Below, piece by piece: positions 26,089-35,930 of a DNA stretch of 64,000 nucleotides. Numbering within the stretch: the stretch's first letter is position 1; each line of letters opens with the position of its first letter. The notes below the pieces were generated by a model. That model searched no databases and was not told the origin of the DNA. It saw only the letters and a list, made by a program, of their open reading frames with translations. The DNA comes from Natronospira bacteriovora (GTDB taxonomy: Bacteria > Pseudomonadota > Gammaproteobacteria > Natronospirales > Natronospiraceae): positions 248,001 through 312,000 of the forward strand of contig NZ_JAVDDT010000001.1 of the NCBI RefSeq assembly GCF_030848495.1, in the 5' to 3' direction. The translations under genes were made by a program, and so were the position numbers.

Positions 26089-27519
26089 TCAGCGATTGAC
26101 GCCGTGCAGAGCCTTCTTGTCCACGGCCAGGGCGGCTTCGTGGATCACCTCACCCAGGGCCGGGTGGGCATGAATGGTCAGCTGGATGTCTTCCGCACTG
26201 GCACGGAACTCCATGGCAACCACGGCCTCGGCGATCAACTCCGACGCCATCGGACCCACGATGTGCACACCCAGAATCTCGTCGCTTTCCTTGTGAGCCA
26301 GCATCTTCACCATGCCACTGGCCTGATTCATGGCCTGAGCTCGACCGTTGGCGCCGAAGCCAAAGGTACCCACCTTGTAGGGCACCTTCTCCTCCTTGAG
26401 CTGCTCTTCGGTCTTGCCGACCCAGGCCAGCTCGGGTGCGGTGTAGATGATTGAGGGAATGGTGTCGTGATTCATTTCCGCCGTCTTGCCGGCAATCAGA
26501 TCGGCGACCACCACGCCCTCTTCGGAGGCCTTGTGTGCCAGCATCGGGCCGGGGGCGCAGTCACCCACCGCCCAGACATTCTTCTGATCGGTACGGTTCT
26601 GCTTGTCGATCTTGATGAAACCACGATCATCGGTCTTCACCTGACAACCGTCACCGAACAACCCATCGGTATAAGGGCGACGACCGACGCTGATCAGCAG
26701 CTTGTCGAAGGTAGCTTCATGCTTGCCGTCCTTGTCTTCATAGACAACCTTCACATCTTTCTTGCCGGCCTTTGCATCCACCAGCTTGGCGCCCAGCTTG
26801 ATATCCAGACCCTGCTTCTTGAACTGACGCTGGGCATCCTTGGCAATCTGCTGATCAGCCATGAACAGGAACTTGTCCTGGGCCTCGATCATGGTGACTT
26901 CGGAACCCAGGCGGCTCCAGACACTGCCAAGCTCCAGACCGATGACACCCGCACCAATCACACCGAAGCGCTTGGGCACCTCATCAAACTCGAGGGCATC
27001 CCAGGAATCCACGATGCGCTCCCCGTCGAACTTCGCGAAGGGCAGTTCCACCGGGGTGGAACCGGTGGCCAGGATCACGTGCTTGGCCTCCAGGGTTTCC
27101 TTCTTGCCACCATCCAGCGGCGTGACCTCCACCTTGTTGCCCTTGAGCAGTTTGCCCGTACCGGCGATGCCTTCCACCTTGTTGGCCTTGAACAACTGGG
27201 CAATGCCACCCGTGAACTGCTTCACGATACCGGCTTTGCGATCCAGCATGGCCTTGAGATCCAGCTCGGGCTTGCTCACCTTGATACCGTGCTGGTCAAA
27301 TTCGTGACCGGCCCGATGGTACAGTTCCGAGGACTCCAGGACCGCCTTGGACGGAATACAGCCCGCATTCAGACAGGTGCCACCGAAGGCATGCTTGTCA
27401 TCCCGGTTCGTCCAATTATCCACACAGGCGGTCTTGAGACCGTTCTGTGCTGCGCGAATGGCGGCCACATAACCACCGGGACCACCGCCGATGACTACCA
27501 CGTCGAAAGACTTGCTCAT
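26089..27519 (-). CDS. lpd: Dihydrolipoyl dehydrogenase (E3)
   Basis: E3 reoxidises dihydrolipoamide in 2-oxo acid dehydrogenase complexes, using FAD and NAD+. The 476 residues show the FAD motif VVIGGGPGGYVAA, the redox disulfide GGTCLNAGCIPSK, the NAD-binding GAGVIGLELGS, and the catalytic His-Glu near HAHPALGEVIHEA. It is the third gene of the sucA-sucB-lpd operon, so it most likely serves 2-oxoglutarate dehydrogenase and perhaps other complexes. Confidence 0.97.
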   Translation of the reverse strand: MSKSFDVVVIGGGPGGYVAAIRAAQNGLKTACVDNWTNRDDKHAFGGTCLNAGCIPSKAVLESSELYHRAGHEFDQHGIKVSKPELDLKAMLDRKAGIVKQFTGGIAQLFKANKVEGIAGTGKLLKGNKVEVTPLDGGKKETLEAKHVILATGSTPVELPFAKFDGERIVDSWDALEFDEVPKRFGVIGAGVIGLELGSVWSRLGSEVTMIEAQDKFLFMADQQIAKDAQRQFKKQGLDIKLGAKLVDAKAGKKDVKVVYEDKDGKHEATFDKLLISVGRRPYTDGLFGDGCQVKTDDRGFIKIDKQNRTDQKNVWAVGDCAPGPMLAHKASEEGVVVADLIAGKTAEMNHDTIPSIIYTAPELAWVGKTEEQLKEEKVPYKVGTFGFGANGRAQAMNQASGMVKMLAHKESDEILGVHIVGPMASELIAEAVVAMEFRASAEDIQLTIHAHPALGEVIHEAALAVDKKALHGVNR

Positions 27520-27592
27520 GGGTACCCCTTGAAAATCCGGTTCTGAATTCAGTAAAACGCCGGGGCCGTCGATGCGACCCCGGCTCGATCAA

Positions 27593-28831
27593 TCAGATCT
27601 GGAGCATCAGGCGCGCGGGATCTTCCAATGCGTCCTTGATGGCCACCAGGAACTGCACCGCATCCTTTCCATCAATGATGCGGTGATCATAGGTCAGAGC
27701 GATGTACATCATGGAGCGGGCCTTGATCTCACCGTCCACGACCATGGGGCGCTCCTGAATCTTGTGCATGCCCAGGATGGCGCTCTGGGGCGGATTGATG
27801 ATGGGCGTGGAAATCAGGGAGCCGAAGACACCGCCATTGGTAATGGTGAATGTGCCACCCGTCAGATCATCCATGCCAAGACCACCCTTACGCGCCTTGG
27901 TGGCGTAATCCATGATGTCCTGCTCGACCTGGGCGAAACCTTTCTGATCGCAGTCGCGAACCACAGGCACCACCAGGCCCTTGTCGCTGGACACGGCAAT
28001 GCCGATATCCCAGTAATCGTGGTAGACGATGTCATTGCCTTCCACGGAAGCATTGATGATCGGGTGCTTTTTGAGCGCTTCCACGGCGGCCTTGACGAAG
28101 AAGGACATGAAGCCCAGGCGAACACCGTGTTCCTTCTCGAAGGTTTCCTTGTAGCGCTTGCGCAGGGCCATGACCTCAGTCAGATCCACTTCATTGAAGG
28201 AGGTCAGCATGGCCGCATTGGACTGGGATTCCACCATGCGTTCGGCAATGCGGGCACGCATGCGGCTCATGGGCACGCGCCGGTCTTCACGGGCACCACT
28301 GACCACGGCCGGGCTGCTGCTCGGCTTGCCATTACCCGCCGCTGGCTTGCTTTCCTTCTTCTTCCCACCACCGTCAATGAAGGCCAGCACATCCGCCTTG
28401 GTCAAGCGACCACCCTTTCCGCTGCCTTCAATGTCAGCGGGCTCCAGGTCATGTTCCTCGATCAGGCGACGGACGGAAGGCGACAGCTTGTCGGCTGCCG
28501 ACTTGTCGGCGGATTCATCCTGTTCACTGCCAGCATTCGCCTCATCACCCGCATCATCGGACTCCGGCTCATCCTTGCCCTCATCGGCCGGGGCCGCACC
28601 GACTTCCACGATGGCGATGACATCACCACTGGTAACAGTGCCTTCTTCGACCTTGATCTCCTTGAGAACGCCGTCAGCGGGCGCCGGCACTTCCAGCACG
28701 ACCTTGTCGGTCTCAAGATCGGCCAGATTCTCATCACGCTTGATGGCGTCGCCGGCTTTCTTGTGCCAGGCAACCAGTGTAGCGTCGGAAACGGATTCCG
28801 GTAGCTGCGGTACTTTGACTTCAGTGCTCAT
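27593..28831 (-). CDS. sucB: 2-Oxoglutarate dehydrogenase E2, dihydrolipoyl succinyltransferase
   Basis: E2 transfers succinyl from lipoamide to CoA. The 412 residues comprise one lipoyl domain (about 2-77, lipoylated Lys in ETDKVVLEV), an acidic linker, an E1/E3-binding domain ([19 protein letters not shown], about 130-165), and the catalytic core with [15 protein letters not shown]. The ATG overlaps the sucA stop (ATGA). A 73-base gap separates it from lpd. Confidence 0.97.
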   Translation of the reverse strand: MSTEVKVPQLPESVSDATLVAWHKKAGDAIKRDENLADLETDKVVLEVPAPADGVLKEIKVEEGTVTSGDVIAIVEVGAAPADEGKDEPESDDAGDEANAGSEQDESADKSAADKLSPSVRRLIEEHDLEPADIEGSGKGGRLTKADVLAFIDGGGKKKESKPAAGNGKPSSSPAVVSGAREDRRVPMSRMRARIAERMVESQSNAAMLTSFNEVDLTEVMALRKRYKETFEKEHGVRLGFMSFFVKAAVEALKKHPIINASVEGNDIVYHDYWDIGIAVSSDKGLVVPVVRDCDQKGFAQVEQDIMDYATKARKGGLGMDDLTGGTFTITNGGVFGSLISTPIINPPQSAILGMHKIQERPMVVDGEIKARSMMYIALTYDHRIIDGKDAVQFLVAIKDALEDPARLMLQI

Positions 28832-31779
28832 GCTTTCTCCGAGGATTTCTTATTGCTGGATTTTTTGCGGGAAGAGGCAGCCGTGCCCTTCTTCTTGCTG
28901 GCTGCCTTCTTGCTTGTCTTTTTCTTGCCGCCACCGGCTCCGGCCCGTGCCGCATCCGAACCGGCGGAAAGTGCCGACTCGATCACTTCCTGCTGCTGTT
29001 TCAAATGAAGCTTGAAATAACCGGCGGCTGTTGAAGCAGCCGTGGCCCGGCCGACATATCGCAGGCTGTGTTTCTCGCCAAGCGGAGCCTGCAGGCGATG
29101 GCGAATGTTGTACCAGGCACCCTGATTCTTCGGCTCTTCCTGACACCAGACGATTTCGGTGGCGTTGGCGTAGGTCTTGATGATTTCCCGGTAAGCCTTC
29201 TGCGGGAAGGGATAAAGCTGTTCGATGCGAACAACCGCCACATCATCGATCTCATCCTTGCGACGAGCCTCCAGCAGATCATAGTAGACCTTACCGGAAC
29301 AGAAGACGATACGCCGCACCTTCTTCGCGTCCAGTTTGTCCACTTCGGGAATGACCGTGTGGAACCTGCCCTTTTCCAGATCGCTGATCGGCGAGGTCGA
29401 GAGCTTGTGCCGAAGCAGACTCTTGGGAGTCAGCACGATCAGCGGCTTGCGGAACTTGCGCACCATCTGGCGACGAAGCATATGGAACATCTGAGCCGGC
29501 GTGGACGGTACGCAGACCTGCATGTTGTGCTGACCACAGAGCTGCAGATAGCGCTCAAGACGTGCCGAGGAGTGCTCCGGCCCCTGCCCCTCATAGCCAT
29601 GAGGCAGGAACATTACCAGACCACAGTAACGCCCCCACTTGGCTTCGCCTGAACTGATGAACTGGTCAATGATGACCTGGGCACCATTGGCGAAGTCGCC
29701 GAATTGGGCCTCCCAGATCACAAGCGTATCGGGATTGGTGGTGGAATAGCCGTATTCGAAGCCGACCACACCCTGTTCAGACAGCAGGGAATCATAGACG
29801 TAGAACGGCTGCTGATCATCACTCAGGTGCTGCAAAGGAATATGCGGCGCATTGTCTTCCTGGTTGAGCAGGCGGGCATGACGATGGAAAAAGGTGCCAC
29901 GGCCACTGTCCTGGCCGGCGATACGCACTGCGTAACCGTCGGTGAGCAGGCTCGCATGGGCCATGGTCTCGGCAAAACCCCAGTCCATGGGCAAATCGCC
30001 CTTGCCCATCTTGACTCGGTCATCAATGATGCGCTGAACACGGCTGTGCAGCTTGAAGTTCTCCGGCACACGGGTGATACCGTCCACCAGGGCCTTTACC
30101 CGCTCCCCGTCGATCGTGGTATCAACCGGCTCATCCCAGTCCTTGAGGTTATAGCCGCTCCAGTCAACCGTGTATTCATTGCCGATCAGGCCACGGCTTT
30201 TTGGGGCCACCATCTTGCCGGCATCCAGTCGCGAACGGTAGTCGTCCAGCATCTTCTGGGGCTCTTCCTGGGTCACCACACCGGATTCAGACAGCTGTTC
30301 CGCATAGATCTCACGGGCGCTGGGACGGGATCGAATGATGCCGTACATTTCCGGCTGGGTGACGGCCGGCTCGTCCGCCTCGTTATGGCCGTGGCGTCGA
30401 TAGCAGACCAGATCGATCATCACGTCCTTGTGGAAACGCTGGCGGTATTCCAGGGCCAGGCGGGTAGCGTGGATGACGGCCTCCGGATCATCCGCATTCA
30501 CGTGCAGAATCGGCGCTTCGATCATCTTGGCCACGTCGGTGGCGTAAGGAGTCGAACGGGCATCACGGGGATGACTGGTGGTGAAGCCCACCTGGTTATT
30601 AACCGTAATGTGTACCGTTCCTCCGGTATAGAAGCCCCGGGCCTGGGACATCTGCAGGGTTTCCTGAACGATGCCCTGACCGGCAAAGGAGGCATCACCG
30701 TGGATCAGTACCGGCATCACGGTCTTGCCCGCATCATCACCCCGGCGATCCTGACGGGCGCGCACCGAACCTTCCACCACCGCATTGACGAACTCCAGAT
30801 GCGAAGGGTTGAAGGCCAGGGCAACGTGTACATCACCACCGGGCGTCTGCAGATCGGACGAGAAGCCCATGTGGTACTTCACATCCCCGGAACGATCCTC
30901 GATGTCATCGTCGTAAATGCCCTCGAATTCCGAGAACAGCTCCTCCGGACTCTTGCCGAGCACATTGATCAGCACGTTGATGCGGCCGCGGTGGGCCATG
31001 CCCACCACGATCTCTTCCAGCCCGTCTTCACCGCCCCGCTGGATCAGGTCATCCAGCATGGGGATGAGCGCCTCGCCCCCTTCCAGGGAGAAGCGCTTCT
31101 GCCCCACATACTTCTTGTGCAGATAGCGCTCGATCCCTTCAGCGCCCGTGAGCTGCAGCAACAGCGTCTTGCGTTCCTGGTCAGTCAGGGCCGCATTCGC
31201 CACACCGCGTTCGAAGCGCTCCTGCAGCCAGCGGCGCTCTTCCGGATCGGTAACATGCATGTACTCAAAGCCGATCGAGCCTGTGTACAGGCGCTGAAGC
31301 TGGGCGATGATGTCGCGCAGCTTCATGAAATCCTGGGCGAACAGACCGGCCGTGCTGAATTCGGTATCCAGATCGGCCTCGCCCAGACCGTGGAAGGAAA
31401 GCTGCAGCTCATCCAGCTCCGGCTTCTCGCGCAGGCCGAGCGGGTCGATATCCGCCACCCGATGACCACGGCCGCGGTAGGCCTGGATCATTCGTGCCAC
31501 ACCGGCCTGTTTCTCGGCCAGCGCCGGGTCAAAACCGCCACCGCCACTCGCGGCGCGACGTGGCGCCCTTGCGCGATCGGCCATTTCCTCGATGATCGGC
31601 CCGTGACGAACATCCTGGGCACCCCCCTGCCCTTCCAGGAAGCCACGGAAGTAATTCCGCCACTCTTCCGGCACGGAGTCCGGATCCTCCAGGAATTTCT
31701 CGTAAATATCCAGCAGAAAGGGGGCATTGGCCCCGAATAGGTGAGAACTGGCGTACTTCTGCTCGAGGCTTTCAGTCAT
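28828..31779 (-). CDS. sucA: 2-Oxoglutarate dehydrogenase E1 with a lysine-rich C-terminal tail
   Basis: E1 is the thiamine-diphosphate enzyme that decarboxylates 2-oxoglutarate in the TCA cycle. The protein has 983 residues, against about 933 in E. coli. Conserved blocks include [33 protein letters not shown] and [13 protein letters not shown]. The extra length is a tail at 938-983, beyond the usual family end, in which the last 32 residues contain 13 Lys plus Ser and Ala, like histone H1-type tails. There is no frameshift; the tail reads directly into the sucB start. Upstream, 360 bp have no gene. Confidence 0.96.
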   Translation of the reverse strand: MTESLEQKYASSHLFGANAPFLLDIYEKFLEDPDSVPEEWRNYFRGFLEGQGGAQDVRHGPIIEEMADRARAPRRAASGGGGFDPALAEKQAGVARMIQAYRGRGHRVADIDPLGLREKPELDELQLSFHGLGEADLDTEFSTAGLFAQDFMKLRDIIAQLQRLYTGSIGFEYMHVTDPEERRWLQERFERGVANAALTDQERKTLLLQLTGAEGIERYLHKKYVGQKRFSLEGGEALIPMLDDLIQRGGEDGLEEIVVGMAHRGRINVLINVLGKSPEELFSEFEGIYDDDIEDRSGDVKYHMGFSSDLQTPGGDVHVALAFNPSHLEFVNAVVEGSVRARQDRRGDDAGKTVMPVLIHGDASFAGQGIVQETLQMSQARGFYTGGTVHITVNNQVGFTTSHPRDARSTPYATDVAKMIEAPILHVNADDPEAVIHATRLALEYRQRFHKDVMIDLVCYRRHGHNEADEPAVTQPEMYGIIRSRPSAREIYAEQLSESGVVTQEEPQKMLDDYRSRLDAGKMVAPKSRGLIGNEYTVDWSGYNLKDWDEPVDTTIDGERVKALVDGITRVPENFKLHSRVQRIIDDRVKMGKGDLPMDWGFAETMAHASLLTDGYAVRIAGQDSGRGTFFHRHARLLNQEDNAPHIPLQHLSDDQQPFYVYDSLLSEQGVVGFEYGYSTTNPDTLVIWEAQFGDFANGAQVIIDQFISSGEAKWGRYCGLVMFLPHGYEGQGPEHSSARLERYLQLCGQHNMQVCVPSTPAQMFHMLRRQMVRKFRKPLIVLTPKSLLRHKLSTSPISDLEKGRFHTVIPEVDKLDAKKVRRIVFCSGKVYYDLLEARRKDEIDDVAVVRIEQLYPFPQKAYREIIKTYANATEIVWCQEEPKNQGAWYNIRHRLQAPLGEKHSLRYVGRATAASTAAGYFKLHLKQQQEVIESALSAGSDAARAGAGGGKKKTSKKAASKKKGTAASSRKKSSNKKSSEKA

Positions 31780-32081
31780 CGGTTTCCGTCACTGGGTCAA
31801 GTGCGAGGAAGGGTTGCCCGGTACTGGCGAGATCAGGCGCTGCCGGGCGATGAGGATGTTGCAGGCATGGGCGACACGTTCGGGCTGGGGAAGCCCGTCC
31901 ATCAACTTGCAGGGAAGCGTAATGCGCCGCATCCTGGGTGCCGCTCCAAAGTGGGTTCGCAACGGCGCCGTAGTGTAACGGATTTGGACGCGGGAAGAAA
32001 CCGCCAGCGTGGCAAAATTCCTGTCGGAATCCGTAGTTGGCGCCCCGCTTCCCGCCCGTCCGAAGGGCAGGAAAATCGTCG
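31780..32081. other. Intergenic region upstream of sucA
   Basis: These roughly 300 bp between sucA and the tRNA-Arg repeat array hold no gene I can support. The sucA promoter is presumably here, but I cannot place a convincing -35/-10 pair. Reading frames running through it are continuations of frames from the array. Confidence 0.5.
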
Positions 32082-32102
32082 AACGGTGTCACCGACACCG
32101 TT
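32082..32102 (-). terminator. Hairpin at the end of the tRNA-Arg array
   Basis: A perfect 9-bp stem, AACGGTGTC and GACACCGTT around a three-base loop, lies about 40 bases beyond the last repeat unit in the tRNA's direction of transcription. TTTT follows six bases after the stem. It is a plausible end for a long tRNA-plus-repeats transcript. Confidence 0.55.
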
Positions 32103-32139
32103 TCACAGCAGAACGCCGGTGGGTAGCATGATCGGTAAA

Positions 32140-32721
32140 TGGTGCCCCGGGCAGGAGTCGACAAATCGCCCGGAGCGATTTGGCGTGGGCGGGCTCCGCC
32201 CGACCACCCGGAGGGCGGCGCACAGGGAAGTGCGCCGCGCCACCTGCGACCATCGAACAATGCGCAGGTGAGACGGGCGGTGTCCGCAATCAGACAATGT
32301 GGGCAATACCACTGAAGAACCGCCATGGGAAAATGGTGCCCCGGGCAGGAGTCGACAAATCGCCCGGAGCGATTTGGCGTGGGCGGGCTCCGCCCGACCA
32401 CCCGGAGGGCGGCGCACAGGGAAGTGCGCCGCGCCACCTGCGACCATCAAACAATGCGCAGGTGAGACGGGCGGTGTCCGCAATCAGACAATGTGGGCAA
32501 TACCACTGAAGAACCGCCATGGGAAAATGGTGCCCCGGGCAGGAGTCGACAAATCGCCCGGAGCGATTTGGCGTGGGCGGGCTCCGCCCGACCACCCGGA
32601 GGGCGGCGCACAGGGAAGTGCGCCGCGCCACCTGCGACCATCAAACAATGCGCAGGTGAGACGGGCGGTGTCCGCAATCAGACAATGTGGGCAATACCAC
32701 TGAAGAACCGCCATGGGAAAA
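32140..32721 (-). repeat. Three tandem 194-bp units, each carrying the tRNA-Arg 3' end
   Basis: Units lie at 32140-32333, 32334-32527 and 32528-32721 and run without a break into the tRNA-Arg gene. I see one difference among them (G at 32254 in the first unit, A in the other two). In the tRNA's direction each unit is a 172-nt spacer followed by the last 22 nt of the tRNA, from within the T-loop to the CCA. Each spacer contains three inverted repeats: GGGCGG/CCGCCC, GGCGCAC/GTGCGCC and CACCTGCG/CGCAGGTG. The layout is like the 178-bp repeats behind E. coli tyrT (rtT). Confidence 0.92.
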
Positions 32722-32798
32722 TGGTGCCCCGGGCAGGAGTCGAACCTGCGACCTGCCGCTTAGGAGGCGGCTGCTCTATCCTGCTGAGCTACCGGGGC
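32722..32798 (-). tRNA. tRNA-Arg (anticodon CCU)
   Basis: A complete 77-nt cloverleaf is readable on the minus strand: acceptor GCCCCGG with CCGGGGC, D-arm GCTCAGCAGGATAGAGC, anticodon arm GCCGC-CTCCTAA-GCGGC (anticodon CCT), T-arm GCAGG-TTCGACT-CCTGC, and an encoded ACCA. It decodes the rare AGG codon. It is immediately followed by the 194-bp repeats that duplicate its 3' end. Confidence 0.97.
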
Positions 32799-32801
32799 TT
32801 G

Positions 32802-33089
32802 GGGTCTGGTGTTGGGGTGGAACCGCTCCCTTCGAAACCCTCAACACCAATCCAAAAAACGATTACTGATCCGAATGCTTCGGGGGTGACCAGCGTACCC
32901 GCTCAAGGCCGCTTCAGCCCATGAATGACCGGCGCTCCTTGATCTTCGCTCGGCACATGGCCCGCCATCCACCTCGCTCCAGATCCGCGGTGCGGCGGCC
33001 ATTCATGAACTGAATCAGCCTTGCCCCACCCCAACACCAGACCCACGGGCCATGGGGTGGAACCGCTCCCTTCGAAACCCTCGACACCA
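32802..33089. repeat. Inverted and direct repeats upstream of tRNA-Arg
   Basis: Within the 341-bp gap upstream of tRNA-Arg, a perfect 19-bp inverted pair lies at 32802-32820 and 33026-33044. A 36-bp direct repeat with one mismatch lies at 32814-32849 and 33054-33089, containing CCCTTCGAAACCCTC. The first direct copy can also close an 8-bp hairpin (TGGTGTTG/CAACACCA). No gene is seen here; the tRNA promoter must lie in or next to the first copy. Confidence 0.75.
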
Positions 33090-33139
33090 GAAATCCGGGG
33101 GCATTGTAGCCTGATCGAATATCCCGATCACCCCCCGGC

Positions 33140-34120
33140 TCAGGCGCGATCCCAGGAGAAGGTCAGCACGGACTGGATATCGGGCTGCCCAAGCGCCAGC
33201 GCAAACAGTCGATCCAGACCAAGCGCCACGCCGGCACAATCGGGCAAGCCGGCATCCAGCGCGGCCAGAAGATTTTCATCCATGGCCACGGTCGGTAAGC
33301 CCCGATCCCGGCGGCGAGCGGCTTCGGCCTCGAATCGTGCGCGTTGCTCGGCCGCATCGGCGAGCTCATGAAAGCCGTTGGCCAGTTCCACTCCGGCCAG
33401 AAAGACTTCAAAACGGGCGGCGGTGGGAGGGTCACCCGGTCTTAGCCGCGCCAGGGCTGCCTGATCCGCCGGGAAATCCGTGACCACGGTGATTCGTCCC
33501 TGCCCCAGCGCCGGAAACACGCGGGTACTGCCAAGCAGATCGAGCCAGTCGGCTCGCGACCAGTCACTGGGCCCGCCACAAGCTGTCGCCTGTATCGTCG
33601 CCTCCGCCACCGTTTCATCGCTGTCCATGGCCGGATCAACCCCCGCATGATGGCGGAAGGCATCCCGGTAAGTGAGCCACTCGGTTGCCGCCAGGTGCCG
33701 GGGCGCCGCCCCCCGCTGCATCACGGCCTGAATGAGCTCACAGACCTCCAGTGCCAGCTCACGTTCATCGAGACCCAGCCGGTACCATTCCAGCAGGGTG
33801 AACTCGGGGTTATGCCACTGGCCGACTTCGCCATCCCGGAATACTGGGCAGATCTGATAGATGTCCCCCATGCCGGCCGCCAGCAGCCGTTTCATCGGGA
33901 ATTCCGGTGAGGTATGCAGCCAGGCCGGCCCGCCCAGCGTGGTTGCCGGCACACTGGGGATATTGGGATCGGGAATGCCGGCGCGTGACAGCACTGGCGT
34001 TGTGACTTCGGTCACGCCGCGCTGCAAGAAGAAGGCCCGAACCTCGCTCATCAGCGCGGCCCGGGCCTTGAGAACGTCGGGGGCGGCATCCGGCCCCCAA
34101 TCATGCCGTGACTGGCTCAT
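33140..34120 (-). CDS. epmA: EF-P lysine ligase EpmA (PoxA/GenX)
   Basis: EpmA attaches (R)-beta-lysine to EF-P. It is a shortened class II lysyl-tRNA-synthetase-like enzyme lacking the anticodon-binding domain, and the 326 residues match E. coli EpmA (325). Class II motifs are visible: motif 2 region [20 protein letters not shown] with [20 protein letters not shown], and motif 3 [14 protein letters not shown]. Its ATG overlaps the efp stop, so ligase and substrate are co-translated. Confidence 0.96.
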   Translation of the reverse strand: MSQSRHDWGPDAAPDVLKARAALMSEVRAFFLQRGVTEVTTPVLSRAGIPDPNIPSVPATTLGGPAWLHTSPEFPMKRLLAAGMGDIYQICPVFRDGEVGQWHNPEFTLLEWYRLGLDERELALEVCELIQAVMQRGAAPRHLAATEWLTYRDAFRHHAGVDPAMDSDETVAEATIQATACGGPSDWSRADWLDLLGSTRVFPALGQGRITVVTDFPADQAALARLRPGDPPTAARFEVFLAGVELANGFHELADAAEQRARFEAEAARRRDRGLPTVAMDENLLAALDAGLPDCAGVALGLDRLFALALGQPDIQSVLTFSWDRA

Positions 34121-34686
34121 TCCTTGACGCGGGAGACGTACTCGGCCTTGCGGGTATCCACCCGGATCATCTCGCCCTCGTCAATGAACAGGGGCACGCG
34201 AACCACGGCACCGGTTTCCAGCGTGGCCGGCTTGCCACCCCCGCCCGAGGTATCACCACGCACACCCGGGTCCGTTTCGACGATCTTGAGTTCGGTAAAG
34301 GGCGGTGGCTCAACGGAGAGCGGTGAACCCCCGTACAGGGTCACCTTGCAGACATCCTGCTCCTTGATCCACTTGGCGGCTTCGCCCATGGCTTCCGGGG
34401 AGGCCTGATGCTGCTCGAAGGTATCAGGCACCATGAAATGGTAGAACTCGCCATCCGTGTAGAGATACTGCATGTCCATCTCGAACACGTCGGCCGCTTC
34501 CACGGTTTCACCGGACTTGAAGGTGCGATCGATCACACGGCCGGTCTTCAGGTTGCGAACCTTGACCCGGTTGAAGGCCTGGCCCTTGCCCGGCTTCACG
34601 AATTCATTCTCGACGATGTTGTAAGGGTCGCCGTCCAGCATGATCTTGAGCCCGCCACGGAACTCGTTGGTGCTGTAAGTCGCCAT
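34117..34686 (-). CDS. efp: Translation elongation factor P
   Basis: EF-P rescues ribosomes stalled at polyproline. The 189 residues have the KOW-like N-terminal domain and two OB folds. The modified lysine is Lys34 in [10 protein letters not shown], the lysine type that EpmA and EpmB act on. It is followed by epmA with a four-base overlap and is divergent from epmB, with about 107 bases between starts that must hold both promoters. Confidence 0.98.
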   Translation of the reverse strand: MATYSTNEFRGGLKIMLDGDPYNIVENEFVKPGKGQAFNRVKVRNLKTGRVIDRTFKSGETVEAADVFEMDMQYLYTDGEFYHFMVPDTFEQHQASPEAMGEAAKWIKEQDVCKVTLYGGSPLSVEPPPFTELKIVETDPGVRGDTSGGGGKPATLETGAVVRVPLFIDEGEMIRVDTRKAEYVSRVKE

Positions 34687-34793
34687 TTATGAACCTCGGT
34701 TTTCGGTGCAGAATGGGCGTTCCGATTTGCCGCCAGCGCGCCCGGGTACAATTCCGGGGCCCGGCCTGATGCCAAACAGGATTGCAGTCGCAC

Positions 34794-35861
34794 ATGATAA
34801 CCGCTAGCAGGACCCATAGTCAGCCCGGCGAGCAGGGAAAAAACTGGCAGCGTGAGCTGGCAGAGGGCTATCGAGACCCGGCAGCCTTGCTTCGCGACCT
34901 GGGACTGTCAGCGCAGGTCATCGCCCTGGCCGGGGAAGGCAGACAGGCATTCCCCATGCGCGTACCCCGCTGTTTTGCCGCCCGAATGGAAAGGGGCAAT
35001 CCGGCCGACCCCCTGCTGCGCCAGGTACTACCACTGGCCGAGGAAGACAGGCCGGCGAACGGTTTCGTCATGGATCCGGTGGGCGATATGGGCTTTCGCC
35101 GCGGCGGCGGCGTTCTGAAGAAGTATCGCGGCCGCGCCCTCCTGATCACCACCGGCGCCTGCGCCATCCATTGCCGTTACTGCTTTCGTCGCCATTTCCC
35201 CTATGCCGAGGAACACGCTGGCAAGGGCGCCTGGCAGCTCGCCCTGGATACCATCGCCCGGGACAGCGACATCCGGGAAGTGATTCTCAGTGGTGGTGAC
35301 CCCTTGAGCCTGTCCGATGACAAGCTCGCCCCCCTGCTTCAGGGACTTGCGGCCATTCCGCATGTACACCGCCTCCGGATCCACACCCGCCTGCCGGTGG
35401 TGCTACCGAATCGTGTCACGAAGGCGCTTCAGGACATGCTGGCGGCATTTCCGGGGCCGGTGACGGTGGTGCTGCACGCCAATCACGGCCACGAGATTGA
35501 CGACGGCGTGGGCGATGCCGTCGCTGCGCTGCGGAGCACTGGTGCCCTGCTGCTCAACCAGGCCGTGCTGCTGAAGGGTATCAACGACAGCGCAGGCGCC
35601 CAGACCGGCCTGTCCGATGCCCTCACCGCCATCGGGGTGGCGCCTTATTATCTGCATCAGCTCGACCCGGTTGCCGGTGCCGGGCATTTCCAGGTCAGTG
35701 ACGAGACGGCGCGACAGCTGATGGCGGAACTGCGCGAGGCCTTGCCGGGTTACATGCTGCCGAGGCTGGTTCGGGAAATCCCCGGCGAAGCCTCCAAGAC
35801 CCCCTTGCAGGACAAAGCACGGCGCGTATCGTCAAGGCCGTTGATAAACACTGGAAAATAA
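34794..35861 (+). CDS. epmB: EF-P lysine 2,3-aminomutase EpmB
   Basis: EpmB converts (S)-alpha-lysine to (R)-beta-lysine for EF-P modification. It is a radical SAM protein; in 355 residues the cluster motif is CAIHCRYC (Cys123, Cys127, Cys130) followed by FRRHFPYAEEH, and SGGDPLSL follows for SAM binding. The ATG at 34794 is preferred to a TTG 12 bases upstream. It lacks the long C-terminal part of catabolic lysine 2,3-aminomutases, consistent with EpmB. Confidence 0.96.
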   Translation: MITASRTHSQPGEQGKNWQRELAEGYRDPAALLRDLGLSAQVIALAGEGRQAFPMRVPRCFAARMERGNPADPLLRQVLPLAEEDRPANGFVMDPVGDMGFRRGGGVLKKYRGRALLITTGACAIHCRYCFRRHFPYAEEHAGKGAWQLALDTIARDSDIREVILSGGDPLSLSDDKLAPLLQGLAAIPHVHRLRIHTRLPVVLPNRVTKALQDMLAAFPGPVTVVLHANHGHEIDDGVGDAVAALRSTGALLLNQAVLLKGINDSAGAQTGLSDALTAIGVAPYYLHQLDPVAGAGHFQVSDETARQLMAELREALPGYMLPRLVREIPGEASKTPLQDKARRVSSRPLINTGK

Positions 35862-35930
35862 AGCCGGTTTCAGTTACAAGTGGCCGCTGCCGCGACCATT
35901 TTCTTCTCCACCAGGGAAGCCAAAACAGCG

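Noticed and set aside
29704-31740. A 678-codon open frame on the plus strand opposite sucA
   Set aside because: It is an antisense shadow of a strongly conserved gene; the translation has no domain and the composition expected of a mirrored GC-rich frame.
32140-32721. The array as a CRISPR
   Set aside because: The repeat unit is 194 bp with no short repeat/spacer pattern, units are virtually identical, and no cas genes are present.
32722-32798. The tRNA-Arg locus as the boundary of a genomic island
   Set aside because: The neighbouring genes on both sides (sucA, epmA) are core genes, and no integrase or phage gene is present; only the short 22-bp copies would fit.
31772-32924. Several open frames of 76-221 codons on both strands through the tRNA-Arg repeats, and a possible protamine-like product as proposed for tyrT
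   Set aside because: The frames exist because the GC-rich unit has few stops; 194 is not a multiple of 3, so each unit is read in a different frame, and no ribosome-binding site or known motif supports translation.
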